This document shows, piece by piece, positions 36,388-44,548 of a stretch of DNA of 64,000 nt. The position numbers were made by a program, and so were the translations under genes. Location: the NCBI RefSeq assembly GCF_044762855.1, contig NZ_JBIWFB010000012.1, positions 51,575 through 115,574 on the forward strand, read 5' to 3'. Source of the stretch: Psychrobacillus sp044762855. Its GTDB lineage: Bacteria > Bacillota > Bacilli > Bacillales_A > Planococcaceae. Numbering within the stretch: the stretch's first letter is position 1; each line of letters starts with the position of its first letter. Under the pieces are notes generated by a model. That model saw only the letters and a list, made by a program, of their open reading frames with translations, did not search any database and was not told the origin of the DNA.

Positions 36388-37566
36388 TTATGCATACGAG
36401 TGTAATCCAGCAATAATTAAGTTTACTGCTATTAGGTTAAACATAATGATGATAAACCCGATTAATGCCAACCATGCAGATTTCCTTCCTTCCCAACCTT
36501 TTGATAAACGAAGGTGTAGGAATGCTGCATAGAATAGCCAAGTAATAAGTGCCCATACTTCTTTAGGATCCCAGCCCCAAAATCTAGACCATGCTTCATG
36601 TGCCCAAATCATCGCAAAAATAAGTGCCCCTAACGTAAATACAGGGAAACCAATAAGAACAGAACGATAACCGATTTCATCCATAAATTGAGAGTTCGCT
36701 TTTTTCGTAAATGGTTGTAATACAGCAGCTAGTCGTTTTCTGAAGATTAAACGAAGCAAGATATATAATACCGTACCGAAGATGACAGACCATGTAACAA
36801 CTGTCAATTTCTTCGCATTTACAAGCGGCGGCATTTCCATTAACGGTTGCATCACGTTTTCAGTAATTGCTTCGGACTCATTCATCCCAAAAATAGGTGG
36901 CATATTATATTCCATTGTTAATACTTTTTCTTCTTTATTCACATAGTTAAATTCTGCTTTATAGTCTGTTAGCATGAAAGTAGTGGTAGCTACGATAAAA
37001 CCTAAAACTAGCACTCCAACATACATAACAGCTTCAATCCAAAAACGTGATTTTGACTTTTTCGTCATATCAATATTTTTGACCAAGTAGATTAAACCAG
37101 CCACTGCACTAATCGCCAATATCGCTTCTCCAAGTGCCGCTGTTATAACATGAACCGTTAACCAGTAGCTTTTTAAAGCCGGTATTAAAGGCGTAATATC
37201 TCTTGGGAACATACTTGCATAACCAATGATGATGATAGCGATCGGTAAAGCAAAAAGTCCAAGTGCCGGTATTCTATAGATAAAGTAAATTAAAATAAAG
37301 GCACCAACAACCAGCATTCCAAATGCAGTTGTAAACTCAAACAAGTTACTAACAGGAGCATGTCCTGCTGCGATCCATCTCGTTATAAAATAACCAATAT
37401 TAGATAAGAATCCAATGATTGTCACCGTTATGGCTAATTTACCCCAACGTTCAAAAGATTTCGAAGCTTTAGAGCTTGAACTCTTTACGGCACCTCCAAA
37501 TAAAAAGGTCGCCACTAAATAAGCAACGAATGCTATAAATAATAAGGTACTACTTACTTCTACCAT
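36388..37566 (-). CDS. resC: cytochrome c biogenesis protein ResC (CcsA/CcsB type)
   Basis: The membrane subunit that presents haem for attachment to cytochrome c (System II). The 392-residue protein has about eight membrane segments and the haem-handling motif WGWDPKEVWALITWLFYAAFLH. It follows resB with two intervening bases. In B. subtilis resABC is essential for cytochrome c maturation. Confidence 0.95.
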   Translation of the reverse strand: MVEVSSTLLFIAFVAYLVATFLFGGAVKSSSSKASKSFERWGKLAITVTIIGFLSNIGYFITRWIAAGHAPVSNLFEFTTAFGMLVVGAFILIYFIYRIPALGLFALPIAIIIIGYASMFPRDITPLIPALKSYWLTVHVITAALGEAILAISAVAGLIYLVKNIDMTKKSKSRFWIEAVMYVGVLVLGFIVATTTFMLTDYKAEFNYVNKEEKVLTMEYNMPPIFGMNESEAITENVMQPLMEMPPLVNAKKLTVVTWSVIFGTVLYILLRLIFRKRLAAVLQPFTKKANSQFMDEIGYRSVLIGFPVFTLGALIFAMIWAHEAWSRFWGWDPKEVWALITWLFYAAFLHLRLSKGWEGRKSAWLALIGFIIIMFNLIAVNLIIAGLHSYA

Positions 37567-37568
37567 GA

Positions 37569-39218
37569 TTAAACCCCTTCCTCTTTATCCGCTTTAGAAT
37601 CTTCATCTTGTTGATCTTCGTACTTTGGAAGATTTGCTACTTCGGAAACTGCGTTCATATCTTTCATAATGCTGAGCCAGTTTTTATTCGTATGCGCTGC
37701 AATTACGACTTGCCCGTCTTCTAATTGCTGGATCCAAATACGTCGATGATTCCAATACGATCCTTGTGCTACCCCAATCATGAAGATAAGTCCGCCAAGC
37801 ATAAGAATAGGAAGTGTTAAATCTTTACGAATTGTCAAACCAGAAACGTCCCTCGTTTCGACACTTTGAAAAGCAATTTTATGTTGGTTTTCGCCAAGCG
37901 GTTCTAGCGTTTCTTTAATCATTACAAAACTAGTTTCACCATTCGGAAACTCAGGCGTATACATTTTCACTAAGAATGCTGGATTGTTAGGAAGCGGAGA
38001 TTGTGACTGTGGCACTCCTTCTTCAAATCCAGTGAAATCAGCATAATAATCTAAAATTTCCACTTTGGCCCCATTTTCTAATTCATAAACTGGTTCTGGG
38101 TTAGATAAGTTAATCGTAAACTCACCAAAGCTTTCTGCTGTTTCTTTATCTTGCAGTTGGAATGTCATAGAAGCTAATTCATCTAAACGAAAATCCATTT
38201 GAAAGACAGAAAAATTATCAAATTTTAGCGGTTTATTTACTTGAATCGCCGCTTCTTTTTCAAACGTTAGATCATCTAAGTGACCTGCTACCGCATCTTC
38301 TGGTCCTTTATACAAAGCTACGTCTGTTTGATAGTTTTTGGCAATTGTTCCGACGCGATCAATCGCATCTCCAAAAACTTCTTCCGATTCTTCTTTTGAA
38401 TAGGTTTCATAGATAAATTCTTTACTTTCTAGGAAATAACCATCTGTTTTTGGTATGTACAATGTTTCACCTTCGCGAAGCCACATCGTTTCATCGACAT
38501 AAAAGCCCGGCAACGCTCGAAGCATGACCCCAAATAAGAACAAAATAAGCCCAAAATGATTGACATAAGGACCCCAACGAGAAAAACGACCTTTTTCAGC
38601 GAGTAAGGCATTACCTTCACGTTTTACGTTATAACGCATTGTTTTCAACTTTTCTTCCGCTTTTGCAATGGATTCTTCCCCATTTTCTATGTTTCCGATT
38701 CCATATATACGCTGGCGTTTCAAAAAGCTAAAATGTCTCTTTGTTTTTTGTTTTTTTAGGGATTTATATAGTGGTATTACTCTATCAAGACTTGCGATGA
38801 TCAATGAAATTCCAAGCATCCCAATAAGTCCTTGGAACCACCAAGAACTGTATAAGTCCGATAATCCTAATTTATAATACAAAGTTCCAAATGTCCCATA
38901 AATTCGTTCATAATAAGCGGCAATATCTTCTTCTGTTGTCGCTGGCACATAAAAAACTTGCGGCAAAATAGTCCCGATAGACGCAGCAACCAGAATAATA
39001 ACGATTAACCATACTCCAACTTTTACACTGGAGAAGAAATTCCAAACCTTATCGATAATCGTCTTGTTATACGTTTGAGAACGTCTTGCTGAACCTTCAT
39101 ACCGCATATCTACAAGCTTTTTTTCCGCTGTTTCTTTGGTTAATGGTCGTCCACAGCTTTCACATAACAATGTCCCAGCTGGGTTCACATTACCACATGT
39201 ACAAACTATCTTGTCCAT
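37569..39218 (-). CDS. resB: cytochrome c biogenesis protein ResB
   Basis: The partner of ResC in haem transfer. The 549-residue protein has four membrane segments and a large external domain. The N terminus carries a zinc-ribbon-like pair, CTCGN and CESCG (Cys-x2-Cys twice), before the first membrane segment. It is an N-terminal extension whose role I do not know. It is 13 bases downstream of resA. Confidence 0.94.
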   Translation of the reverse strand: MDKIVCTCGNVNPAGTLLCESCGRPLTKETAEKKLVDMRYEGSARRSQTYNKTIIDKVWNFFSSVKVGVWLIVIILVAASIGTILPQVFYVPATTEEDIAAYYERIYGTFGTLYYKLGLSDLYSSWWFQGLIGMLGISLIIASLDRVIPLYKSLKKQKTKRHFSFLKRQRIYGIGNIENGEESIAKAEEKLKTMRYNVKREGNALLAEKGRFSRWGPYVNHFGLILFLFGVMLRALPGFYVDETMWLREGETLYIPKTDGYFLESKEFIYETYSKEESEEVFGDAIDRVGTIAKNYQTDVALYKGPEDAVAGHLDDLTFEKEAAIQVNKPLKFDNFSVFQMDFRLDELASMTFQLQDKETAESFGEFTINLSNPEPVYELENGAKVEILDYYADFTGFEEGVPQSQSPLPNNPAFLVKMYTPEFPNGETSFVMIKETLEPLGENQHKIAFQSVETRDVSGLTIRKDLTLPILMLGGLIFMIGVAQGSYWNHRRIWIQQLEDGQVVIAAHTNKNWLSIMKDMNAVSEVANLPKYEDQQDEDSKADKEEGV

Positions 39219-39231
39219 CTATAAAACTCCT

Positions 39232-39768
39232 TTAGGATGGTTTAATTTGCTCCATAAAATCTGCAATATCTTGCTCTGTCATTTGACCTTTAATAATTTT
39301 TTCAATACGTCCTTCCGGATTGATTAAAAAAGTAGTCGGCAAAGGATCGATATTATAAGACTGCATGACACTTTTGTTTTGGTCAATGGCAATAGGGAAC
39401 GATAAACCATAACTATTTTTAAAGCTATTCACTTTTAAATCGGATTCACCAATATTAATCGCTAAAGTTTGAACGCCTTGATCCTTATAAACATGGTATT
39501 GGTTGTCCATTGCAGGCATTTCTGTTGCACATGGCTTACACCAAGTACCCCAAAAATTTAAGAAAACGCCTTCACCTTTGTAATCGGAAAGTCGATGTTG
39601 GTTCCCTTCCAAATCCACTAAAGCAAAATCAGGTGCTTTGTCCCCTACCTGAAGGACAGCATTTTTTTCTTTCGTTACATTTGAATATATTGTAAAGACG
39701 ATGGCTATCGTCAGTACTGCTAGAATAGCAGTTCGAATATAATATCTTTGCTTTTTAGATTGCGCCAT
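39232..39768 (-). CDS. resA: thiol-disulfide oxidoreductase ResA
   Basis: A membrane-anchored, outward-facing thioredoxin-like protein that reduces the apocytochrome c haem-binding cysteines. It has one N-terminal membrane segment and the active site WGTWCKPC. The cis-proline segment (LPTTFLINPEG) is also seen. GGAGGAG precedes two adjacent ATG codons; the second (39768) has the better spacing and gives 178 residues. The frame opens at 39801. Confidence 0.94.
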   Translation of the reverse strand: MAQSKKQRYYIRTAILAVLTIAIVFTIYSNVTKEKNAVLQVGDKAPDFALVDLEGNQHRLSDYKGEGVFLNFWGTWCKPCATEMPAMDNQYHVYKDQGVQTLAINIGESDLKVNSFKNSYGLSFPIAIDQNKSVMQSYNIDPLPTTFLINPEGRIEKIIKGQMTEQDIADFMEQIKPS

Positions 39769-39866
39769 CATTGCTCCTCCATTTCTAAGCATCGTCGACA
39801 TATATTATACCAAAATATACATTTTAAAATGGTCCGACATTTGAAGGGTTTGTGAACATTCCAGTA

Positions 39867-40601
39867 TTAGTTTCCTATTTTTCCTGTTTCAGCCAACACG
39901 CGCAATTGTTTAATTTCATGCGTCGTTAACTCTCTCCATTCCCCAGCATTTAGGCCGTGTAATGTTAAGAATCCGAATCGTTCTCGTTTTAGTTTTTGCA
40001 CAGGAAAACCAACCGCGTCAAACATACGGCGTACTTGTCTATTTTTCCCTTCGTGGATCGTTATTTCTACGATTGCTTTATTTGTTTTGCGTTCGCTTGA
40101 TAATAACTTTACTCTTGCAGGAGCCGTTTTACCATCTTCCAACATAACGCCACGTTCTAATGGTCTTAATTGCTCTTTCAATGGAATTCCTTTTACTCTT
40201 GCTACATAGGTCTTATCAACTTTAAATTTTGGATGCGTTAATGCATAGGAAAAATCTCCATCATTTGTTAGTAGTAATAAACCGGATGTCTCATAGTCTA
40301 GTCTTCCAACCGGATATAGTCGTTCTTTTACATGTGGTAATAAGTCCGTTACCGTTTTTCTTCCTTTGTCGTCTGTGACCGCTGAGATGACTCCTCTTGG
40401 TTTATAAAGTAAGTAATATACTTTTTGTTCTTTTTCTAGTTTGACTCCTTCTACTTCCACTGTATCCGAATTCGAAACTTTTGTTCCCAGTTCTGTGACA
40501 ACTTTCCCGTTCACTTTTACTTTTCCTTGGATGATTAATTCTTCTGCTTTTCTTCTAGATGCAATACCTGCATGCGCTAGTACTTTTTGTAGTCTTTCCA
40601 A
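39867..40601 (-). CDS. rluB: 23S rRNA pseudouridine synthase RluB
   Basis: It modifies uridine 2605-type sites in 23S rRNA. The N terminus is an S4 RNA-binding domain (LQKVLAHAGIASRRKAEELI) and the catalytic aspartate is in GRLDYETSGLLLLTNDG. I chose the TTG at 40601, five bases after GAGGTGA; this gives 244 residues and the usual N terminus. The frame opens at 40628. In B. subtilis spmA and spmB lie between dacB and this gene; here they do not. Confidence 0.93.
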   Translation of the reverse strand: MERLQKVLAHAGIASRRKAEELIIQGKVKVNGKVVTELGTKVSNSDTVEVEGVKLEKEQKVYYLLYKPRGVISAVTDDKGRKTVTDLLPHVKERLYPVGRLDYETSGLLLLTNDGDFSYALTHPKFKVDKTYVARVKGIPLKEQLRPLERGVMLEDGKTAPARVKLLSSERKTNKAIVEITIHEGKNRQVRRMFDAVGFPVQKLKRERFGFLTLHGLNAGEWRELTTHEIKQLRVLAETGKIGN

Positions 40602-40659
40602 TTCTTTCACCTCGTCCATTCTTTCCATACATATGAGTGAATTATGTCACACTTTTCGC

Positions 40660-40700
40660 CAAAATAAAAGAAGACAGTCTTTTATAAAAACTGTCTTCTA
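40660..40700 (-). terminator. intrinsic terminator upstream of rluB
   Basis: AGAAGACAGT with ACTGTCTTCT around a loop, then TTTTATTTTG on the minus strand. It would stop transcripts coming from the carboxypeptidase gene. Confidence 0.7.
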
Positions 40701-40750
40701 TATTATTCCAATATATAAAGAGTGTTATACACAATAAGGATAGCGTATTA

Positions 40751-40990
40751 GAAATTACCTACTTATGAGTGGAGATACACTGAAAACAAATATCCAGTTT
40801 TTCTAGTGCGTGCATCCAGTAAATGGCTAAGAGCAACTAACCGACTATTGAAAGCAACTAGTTCCAGTCTGAAAGCATCCAAAAACAATATGAGAGCAAC
40901 CAAATTGCCAGCGAAAGCAACTAATTGCTAGAACAACAAGTTTACTTGGAGTGAGACACGAATGACTGTTCTTCTCCAGGTAAAAATGGA
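40751..40990 (-). repeat. dispersed element family A, copy 4, inverted, one array
   Basis: Inverted relative to copies 1-3. On the plus strand GCAAC (once GCATC) occurs at 40833, 40854, 40875, 40896 and 40917, every interval exactly 21 bp, inside GAAAGCAACTA or GAGCAACTA. The flank ACAAGTTTACTTGGAGTGAGAC is the complement of the copy 1 and 2 spacer, and GCATCCAGTAAATGGCTAAGAG is the complement of their right flank. The second array is absent. Together with hairpins it fills the 462-base gap between rluB and the carboxypeptidase gene. Confidence 0.85.
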
Positions 40991-41032
40991 ACCCATACAT
41001 TGCCGTAAGTCGCATTATTCCTAAAAAGCGTT

Positions 41033-41061
41033 TAAGGGGTGTGACAAAGTCACACCCCTTC
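41033..41061. terminator. perfect hairpin at the end of the carboxypeptidase gene
   Basis: AAGGGGTGTGAC with GTCACACCCCTT and a short loop, just past the stop codon. There is no clear T run on the minus strand, so its strength as a terminator is doubtful. Confidence 0.5.
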
Positions 41062-41063
41062 CT

Positions 41064-42050
41064 TCATTTTATTTTGTTCACATTAAATCGTAAGGCGATT
41101 TGATCGTCGATTTTTACATTCCATAAATATGGCGTTTTCTCCGTGGATTTTCGTGGGATTAGTAGAACGTTATTGAGTTTTTTTCGTTCTTCCTTGTTTA
41201 ATAACAGATACTGATCATCTTCCACTTCAATGACTTCTTTTTGGAACACTCGATACTTTCCTTTTTTCACAACTTTTACGGTATCATAGTTTGCAAAAAC
41301 TCGTTCTGCAAGGGAAGTATGATATGCCCAATCGTTGGAGTGATTCAATGTAACGACGACAATTTCTTTTTCATCCTCTTTAAAATAAGTAACTAGTGTT
41401 CTTCCTGCTCTTTTCGTATAACCTGTTTTCCCAGCGATTGCTGTCTCATTTTCATGTAATAATCGATGCTTGTTGCTCCAACGGACATTTCGCTCTTCCG
41501 GTTGATAGCTTTTCGCAGAAGCTATTTCTTTAAATTGTTCGTTTTGAAGCGCTAGGCGAAACATATTCGCCATGTCAAATGCAGAAGCGAAATGGTCATC
41601 ATGATGGAGTCCTGAAGGATTTGTAAAATGTGAGTCATTTAATCCTGCAACTTCAAATTTTTCGTTCATCAAATGCGTAAATCCGTCTATAGAGCCTCCT
41701 ACATGTTCCGCTAGAGCATAAGCGGCATCATTTCCGGATTGGAGCATTAGACCGTGCAATAAAGAGTTGATGGTCCATACTTCTCCAGGCTTCAAATATA
41801 AAGAGGATCCTTCTTGGGTGGCGGCAGCCTGTGAAATCGTGATTTCGTCATCTAGGGAGGCATTGTCTAATACTGTTAACGCCGTCCAAACTTTCGTTAG
41901 ACTTGCTATTGGTAATTCCTCGTACTCATTACTACCTTCTAACAATCTCCCCGTTTGTACGTCAATTACTGCATAGGAGGAGGAAGCTTCCACATCACCC
42001 ACTTGCCAAAACAGAAAAAGTAGAAAGAACACAGTTATTTTTTTATAAAT
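41064..42050 (-). CDS. D-alanyl-D-alanine carboxypeptidase (S11 family, DacB-like), probable ATT start
   Basis: A penicillin-binding protein that trims the terminal D-alanine of peptidoglycan peptides. Catalytic motifs are in order: SLTK (about residue 50), SGN (about 105) and KTG (about 208). The canonical frame from GTG at 42032 would start MFFLLFLFWQ with no ribosome-binding site. Reading from an ATT at 42050 adds YKKIT, which completes a standard signal peptide, and places GAGGAG exactly eight bases upstream. No ATG, GTG or TTG exists in frame further up before a stop. At about 328 residues it is shorter than B. subtilis DacB, but it sits near that gene's place beside scpB and rluB. Confidence 0.82.
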   Translation of the reverse strand: MYKKITVFFLLFLFWQVGDVEASSSYAVIDVQTGRLLEGSNEYEELPIASLTKVWTALTVLDNASLDDEITISQAAATQEGSSLYLKPGEVWTINSLLHGLMLQSGNDAAYALAEHVGGSIDGFTHLMNEKFEVAGLNDSHFTNPSGLHHDDHFASAFDMANMFRLALQNEQFKEIASAKSYQPEERNVRWSNKHRLLHENETAIAGKTGYTKRAGRTLVTYFKEDEKEIVVVTLNHSNDWAYHTSLAERVFANYDTVKVVKKGKYRVFQKEVIEVEDDQYLLLNKEERKKLNNVLLIPRKSTEKTPYLWNVKIDDQIALRFNVNKIK

Positions 42051-42076
42051 AGAAAATACTCCTCTTTAAATTATTT

Positions 42077-42643
42077 CTATCCTTCAAATGTTTCTTGGAA
42101 CTTCGTCAAGAACAAGTCCGAGTCTTCCATTTCATCCACTGAGATATCTTCTGGGAGTGGAGGCAATGCACGAATATCTTGTAATCCAAAGTATTGAAGA
42201 AACTCTGTTGTCGTTCCATACAAAATCGCTCGTCCTGTACCATCCGCACGACCCACTTCTTTTACTAACCCTTTAAGAGACAACGTATGTATCGGGCGTT
42301 CTGATTTCACCCCTCGAATCTCTTCAATTTCTACTCTCGTAATAGGTTGTTTGTATGCAATGATCGCTAATACTTCTAGCGATGCTTGAGATAGCGATTG
42401 GGATGTAGGATTTTCTACTAATTTTTGAATACTGGTTGCATTTATTTGCTTGGTCACTAACTGAAATGTACCCGCTAATTGCTTAATCTCGATACCTCTG
42501 TCTTCACTCTTTTGATAGTTTGCTATCATCGTTTCGAGCGTCTCGGCAATTTGCTCTTCTGTTTCATTTGTCAGAAAAGCTAATTGTTTTTTTGTTAATC
42601 CGTCTTCTCCGCTTACAAATAAAAGACTTTCAATATTACTCAT
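42077..42643 (-). CDS. scpB: segregation and condensation protein B
   Basis: A subunit of the SMC condensin complex, with two winged helices, that helps origin segregation. The segment LEVLAIIAYKQPITRVEIEEIRG is the family signature. The ATG at 42643 overlaps the scpA stop (ATGAGTAA) and gives 188 residues; the frame opens seven codons further up within scpA. Co-translation with scpA is likely. Confidence 0.93.
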   Translation of the reverse strand: MSNIESLLFVSGEDGLTKKQLAFLTNETEEQIAETLETMIANYQKSEDRGIEIKQLAGTFQLVTKQINATSIQKLVENPTSQSLSQASLEVLAIIAYKQPITRVEIEEIRGVKSERPIHTLSLKGLVKEVGRADGTGRAILYGTTTEFLQYFGLQDIRALPPLPEDISVDEMEDSDLFLTKFQETFEG

Positions 42644-43415
42644 CAATTTCATCTTCGAATTCAATTTCTAAATCTTCCTTTCGCAAAAGAACAAATAAAT
42701 CATCAAAATTGTTATTTTGCTCTACTTGCACAATTTGGCGCTTCATGAGCTCTAATATAGAGAGAAATGTCGTCACGATCGTTGTTCTATCTCTTGTTGG
42801 AAAGAGCTCATAAAATGATAATCTGCCTTTGTTTTGCTTTAATGTAGTAATGACACTTTTCATTTGATCTTTTATCGAGATTTCTTGTTTACTTACTCGT
42901 GTGTGTAATGGTGCATTTAACTGTTTTCTGCGTAACATTTTTTGAAAGGCACCAAGCATATCGTACACATTAACGTCTGACTCAAATAACGCAAGCTGTT
43001 TATTGCTTTGCAATTCGCTTAAATCAGTTGGCGGTCTTGTATAAAATAGATTACGAGTTTCCTCCATTTCTTGTAAACTAACAGCAGCTTCTTTGTATTT
43101 CTTGTATTCTATTAATTTAAGTACTAACTCGTCCCTCGGGTCATTTATGTTAAGATCAAAATCATCTTCCATATCCTCATCCTGATGGATGGGAAGAAGC
43201 ATTTTACTTTTGATCGATAGTAATGTTGCTGCCATTACTAAATATTCACTTGCTTCATTTAGCTCCAAAACGCTCATTGCATGTACATGCTCCATGTACT
43301 GGGCGGTGATTTCAGCCATTTTGATATCATATATATCTATTTCCAAACGATTTATTAAATGTAATAATAAATCAAGGGGTCCTTCAAATGCTTCGGTTTT
43401 TACTTCATAAGACAT
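42636..43415 (-). CDS. scpA: segregation and condensation protein A
   Basis: The kleisin of the SMC-ScpAB condensin. FEGPLDLLLHLINRLEIDIYDI at residues about 9-30 is diagnostic. The ATG at 43415 follows GGTGGAG; the frame opens at 43502 but the added residues do not belong to the family. The product is 259 residues. Confidence 0.95.
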   Translation of the reverse strand: MSYEVKTEAFEGPLDLLLHLINRLEIDIYDIKMAEITAQYMEHVHAMSVLELNEASEYLVMAATLLSIKSKMLLPIHQDEDMEDDFDLNINDPRDELVLKLIEYKKYKEAAVSLQEMEETRNLFYTRPPTDLSELQSNKQLALFESDVNVYDMLGAFQKMLRRKQLNAPLHTRVSKQEISIKDQMKSVITTLKQNKGRLSFYELFPTRDRTTIVTTFLSILELMKRQIVQVEQNNNFDDLFVLLRKEDLEIEFEDEIDE

Positions 43416-43469
43416 AAAACTCCACCTATTATCGGTTTTTAACATCATTATAGAGGAAAGGTGATTGCA

Positions 43470-43976
43470 TTGCATCCTACATTCCATGCTAATTTTGTCC
43501 AATTTCTAAAAGAATTTAATGATACACATGATTATTTCGAATGCCACGAACTACTAGAAGACTACTGGAAAGAAGTTTCACCAGCGAGTAAAAATCACCC
43601 GTTAACGGCACTCATCCTATTATCTACGTCTATGTATCACTGGCGTCGGGGCAATATGACAGGAGCGATTAAAACTATGAAAGGAAGTATAGATCGATTA
43701 AAAGAAACTTTGCCGTCTTGTTATTACGAAACGATCAACTACGATAAACTTATGCAAGATGCTACCCATTCTATTAACTTAATGAAAGAAAAAAATCCAT
43801 TTCAGCAATTTACGATTGAGTTAATAAATGAACAGCTACAACAACTAGTTGATGCGATAGAAAGCCCTTCAAGCAATGATTTACACTTTCTTACTCATAA
43901 GCATATGCTCAGAGACCGTTCGGAAATACTAAAGGAGAGAGAAACACAGAAAAAAAGAAGAGCTGACTTGAAATAA
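43470..43976 (+). CDS. ypuF: DUF309 family protein, YpuF-like
   Basis: A 168-residue protein of the DUF309 family; function unknown. The motif DYFECHELLEDYWKE near the N terminus is the family signature. I chose the TTG at 43470, six bases after AGGAAAGGTG; the frame opens at a GTG at 43461 inside that site. It diverges from scpA, as ypuF does in B. subtilis, and converges on ribT. Confidence 0.85.
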   Translation: MHPTFHANFVQFLKEFNDTHDYFECHELLEDYWKEVSPASKNHPLTALILLSTSMYHWRRGNMTGAIKTMKGSIDRLKETLPSCYYETINYDKLMQDATHSINLMKEKNPFQQFTIELINEQLQQLVDAIESPSSNDLHFLTHKHMLRDRSEILKERETQKKRRADLK

Positions 43977-43995
43977 GTCAATCCTCTTCTTTTTC
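43950..43995. terminator. bidirectional terminator between ypuF and ribT
   Basis: AAAAAGAAGAG...TGACTT with AAGTCA...CTCTTCTTTTT and T runs on both strands; it spans both stop codons. Confidence 0.8.
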
Positions 43996-44337
43996 GATTT
44001 GGCATTTTTCGAAGAAAGACTTGATCTCTTCGGCTGGCTGGATAGACGATGTATGTAAAGTAGATGTTAAGCTTTTAAGCATTTCTCGGCCAATCCCTTC
44101 TCCGCGGTGGGAAGGATTGACGGAAAGATGCTGAATAATTCCATCCGTATTATTCATCCGAACGCCAACTAATCCTACTAAATCTTCGCCTTTTTTCCAT
44201 AAAAATAAATGCCAATCTGGATTCGTTTCATACTCTTGTATTGTTTCTAATAACTTTTTTACATCTTTTTCATGAGGCATAAATGATAGAAGACCCATAG
44301 AAATTTTTTCGAATGCTTTTTTATACCGTAGCAACAT
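43978..44337 (-). CDS. ribT: GNAT acetyltransferase RibT
   Basis: A small N-acetyltransferase of 119 residues. The acetyl-CoA motif is HLSVNPSHRGEGIGREML. The sequence resembles B. subtilis RibT, which sits at the end of the riboflavin operon, but no other rib genes are next to it here. The substrate is unknown. It is downstream of a 33-residue peptide gene and lysA. Confidence 0.87.
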   Translation of the reverse strand: MLLRYKKAFEKISMGLLSFMPHEKDVKKLLETIQEYETNPDWHLFLWKKGEDLVGLVGVRMNNTDGIIQHLSVNPSHRGEGIGREMLKSLTSTLHTSSIQPAEEIKSFFEKCQIEKEED

Positions 44338-44439
44338 AGTTAAAACCCTCTTTTAGTTTCATCACTTCTACTCAAGTAGGTGACTTTCGAAAAATAAGTT
44401 CGATATGATCCTTTTAATCGTACACGACATTTGTCTAAA

Positions 44440-44541
44440 TTACAAATTTGCATTTGGTGCTATAAAAATCCAATAAACTGCTCCCCATACGAGCCCAACT
44501 ATTAATAGCATGAGAAATAGTAAACGATTTGTTTTTTTCAA
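44440..44541 (-). CDS. 33-residue single-span membrane peptide
   Basis: Starts at a TTG at 44541 with GGAGTGAAGG upstream, overlapping the end of lysA. The product begins KKTNRLLFLMLLIVGLVWG and is one membrane segment with a basic N-terminal end. No family recognised. Tight coupling to lysA, a good ribosome-binding site and a hydrophobic composition support a real gene. Confidence 0.55.
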   Translation of the reverse strand: MKKTNRLLFLMLLIVGLVWGAVYWIFIAPNANL

Positions 44542-44548
44542 CTTACCT

